A stretch of 21,736 nt of DNA, taken from positions 1-21,736 of the forward strand of contig JBNMJK010000045.1 of NCBI GenBank assembly GCA_050873765.1, read 5' to 3'. The position numbers and the translations under genes were made by a program. The notes under the pieces are model-generated. The model did no database searches. It worked only from the letters and a program-made list of their open reading frames with translations, and was not told where the DNA came from. Position 1 is the stretch's first letter. Each line of letters opens with the position of its first letter. Shown piece by piece: positions 20,894 through 21,736 of the stretch. The DNA comes from Sodaliphilus sp050873765 (GTDB lineage: Bacteria; Bacteroidota; Bacteroidia; Bacteroidales; Muribaculaceae).

Positions 20894-21736
20894 CTACTTT
20901 TTGGTGATTTTAAAAATCGTGCCCTCAATCAGCGAACTGTACACATCACCATTAGCATCAACCTCAAAGCCGTTTACCTCGCTTGTGCCCATCGGATAGG
21001 AAACAACAAGCTGGTGAGTGGCGGCATCTACTATCGACAATTGGCCGTGCCTGCTTCCGGCATACACAAATCCGTCGTGTTCAAGCACGATACAGGGCGC
21101 ATGTTCGTAGCCTATACCTAAGTCGGTTTTCCACAGCAGCTTATAGCTATCGCCCTCGGTGCTCATAGCCACAAGTTCGCCGTCCATGGTCTTGGCATAA
21201 GCCACCTTGCCATCTTCACTTCTGCCCAGGCTCTCGCGCACCTTATTCTCATTTTTCACACGCCATATTTGGTTTCCGCTTTTGCGGTCAAGGGCTGTAG
21301 CCACGCGGTCGGGCGCCACAATCACCACCTTATCGGAGGTTACCACGGGCACCACATTGCCAGGACTAAAGAGATTCACGCTCTTGCCATTGTTCCATTT
21401 CCATTGCAGCTTGCCATTTTTTTTGTTGAGCGAGCGCAAATAAGTGTCCCATGCGCCAAATATCACATCATTCCCAGCCACCACTGGAGCTGCTTGGCAG
21501 TAATTGTTGATGTCGTCGTATCGCCAAATAAGTTTATGCCTTGCCACATTCCACGCCTGGAATGTTTTGTAGCCACCTTGGTAAAGAACACCGTTTTCTA
21601 TCACACCGTCGGCCACATAGGGTCCGTCGGCATTGAAGGCATAGATTTCCTTCCCAGTGTTCTTGTCGAGCCATATCAAGTCCTCCTGCTTAATATGACC
21701 GTCGCCCATCTTCATAAATGGGCCACAGTTCATACC
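20894..21736 (-). CDS. PQQ-like/BamB-like beta-propeller protein, C-terminal part
   Basis: The frame is open to the window edge, so the N-terminus lies outside. About 280 residues are seen, made of at least five propeller blades. Each blade ends in a Trp-containing strand: LIWRYDD, LQWKWNN, QIWRVKN and LLWKTDLG, and a final degenerate blade around LVVSYPMG. Ala/Val-rich strands such as PVVAGNDVIFGAW and PVVTSDKVVIVAP precede them. The repeats match the PQQ-binding-like / BamB family. These are usually secreted or periplasmic scaffolds; no quinone-enzyme active site is visible in this part. Some Bacteroidota join such propellers to a metallophosphoesterase at the N-terminus, which cannot be judged here. 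Confidence 0.85.
   Translation of the reverse strand, partial: GMNCGPFMKMGDGHIKQEDLIWLDKNTGKEIYAFNADGPYVADGVIENGVLYQGGYKTFQAWNVARHKLIWRYDDINNYCQAAPVVAGNDVIFGAWDTYLRSLNKKNGKLQWKWNNGKSVNLFSPGNVVPVVTSDKVVIVAPDRVATALDRKSGNQIWRVKNENKVRESLGRSEDGKVAYAKTMDGELVAMSTEGDSYKLLWKTDLGIGYEHAPCIVLEHDGFVYAGSRHGQLSIVDAATHQLVVSYPMGTSEVNGFEVDANGDVYSSLIEGTIFKITKK

Noticed and set aside
1..21736. A hidden defence, mobile or secondary-metabolite system
   Set aside because: Every sizeable open region is a recognisable housekeeping or conserved gene; no integrase, transposase, toxin-antitoxin pair, CRISPR repeat, tRNA or rRNA pattern was seen on either strand.

Overview
The window is 21.7 kb of ordinary chromosome from a member of the Bacteroidota, most likely order Bacteroidales (a Muribaculaceae- or Prevotella-like gut lineage is a guess). 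Three things point there. Start codons lack strong Shine-Dalgarno sequences. Several genes are preceded by the Bacteroidota promoter pattern TTTG-N19/20-TAnnTTTG. The gene set includes families largely confined to the phylum (DUF4835, DUF5606, a long NusB, a ComEC without a working beta-lactamase domain). I see no rRNA, tRNA, CRISPR array, insertion sequence, phage gene or defence system.

Layout, left to right. The 3' end of an FtsX/LolE-type ABC permease (+) converges on lepA (-) across a bidirectional terminator. lepA diverges from a YraN-family gene (+), which converges on dnaA (-). A 334-bp gene-free stretch separates dnaA from an MCE/MlaD lipid-transport protein gene (-). The mlaD-like gene diverges from an aroE-comEC operon (+). 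comEC converges on an NlpC/P60 lipoprotein gene (-). From there to the right edge everything is on the minus strand. In transcription order these are: a PQQ/BamB-like propeller protein (its 5' end lies outside the window); wecB-galE; dnaN-exonuclease-DUF4835-recN-rlmB; and nusB-yajC-ybbR-coaE-DUF5606.

Functionally the window is housekeeping: replication and repair (dnaA, dnaN, DnaQ-like exonuclease, recN), translation and ribosome maturation (lepA, rlmB, nusB), CoA and shikimate synthesis (coaE, aroE), envelope work (FtsX permease, MlaD, YajC, NlpC/P60) and sugar-nucleotide supply for surface glycans (wecB, galE). The dnaN and nusB clusters follow gene orders I recall as typical of Bacteroidota, except that coaBC, which I expect between the exonuclease and DUF4835, is absent.

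I did not find a new multi-gene system. The best leads are regulatory. A wecB promoter overlaps the upstream gene's terminator so that its own transcripts should start inside the hairpin arm. A 17-bp-stem hairpin contains the first possible ybbR start codon. A 12-bp palindrome lies upstream of dnaA, and an inverted repeat sits on the lepA -33 box. Several genes also need start corrections (NlpC, YajC, YbbR, CoaE, DUF4835, WecB) because their longest frames begin at TTG or GTG codons, some of them inside terminators.
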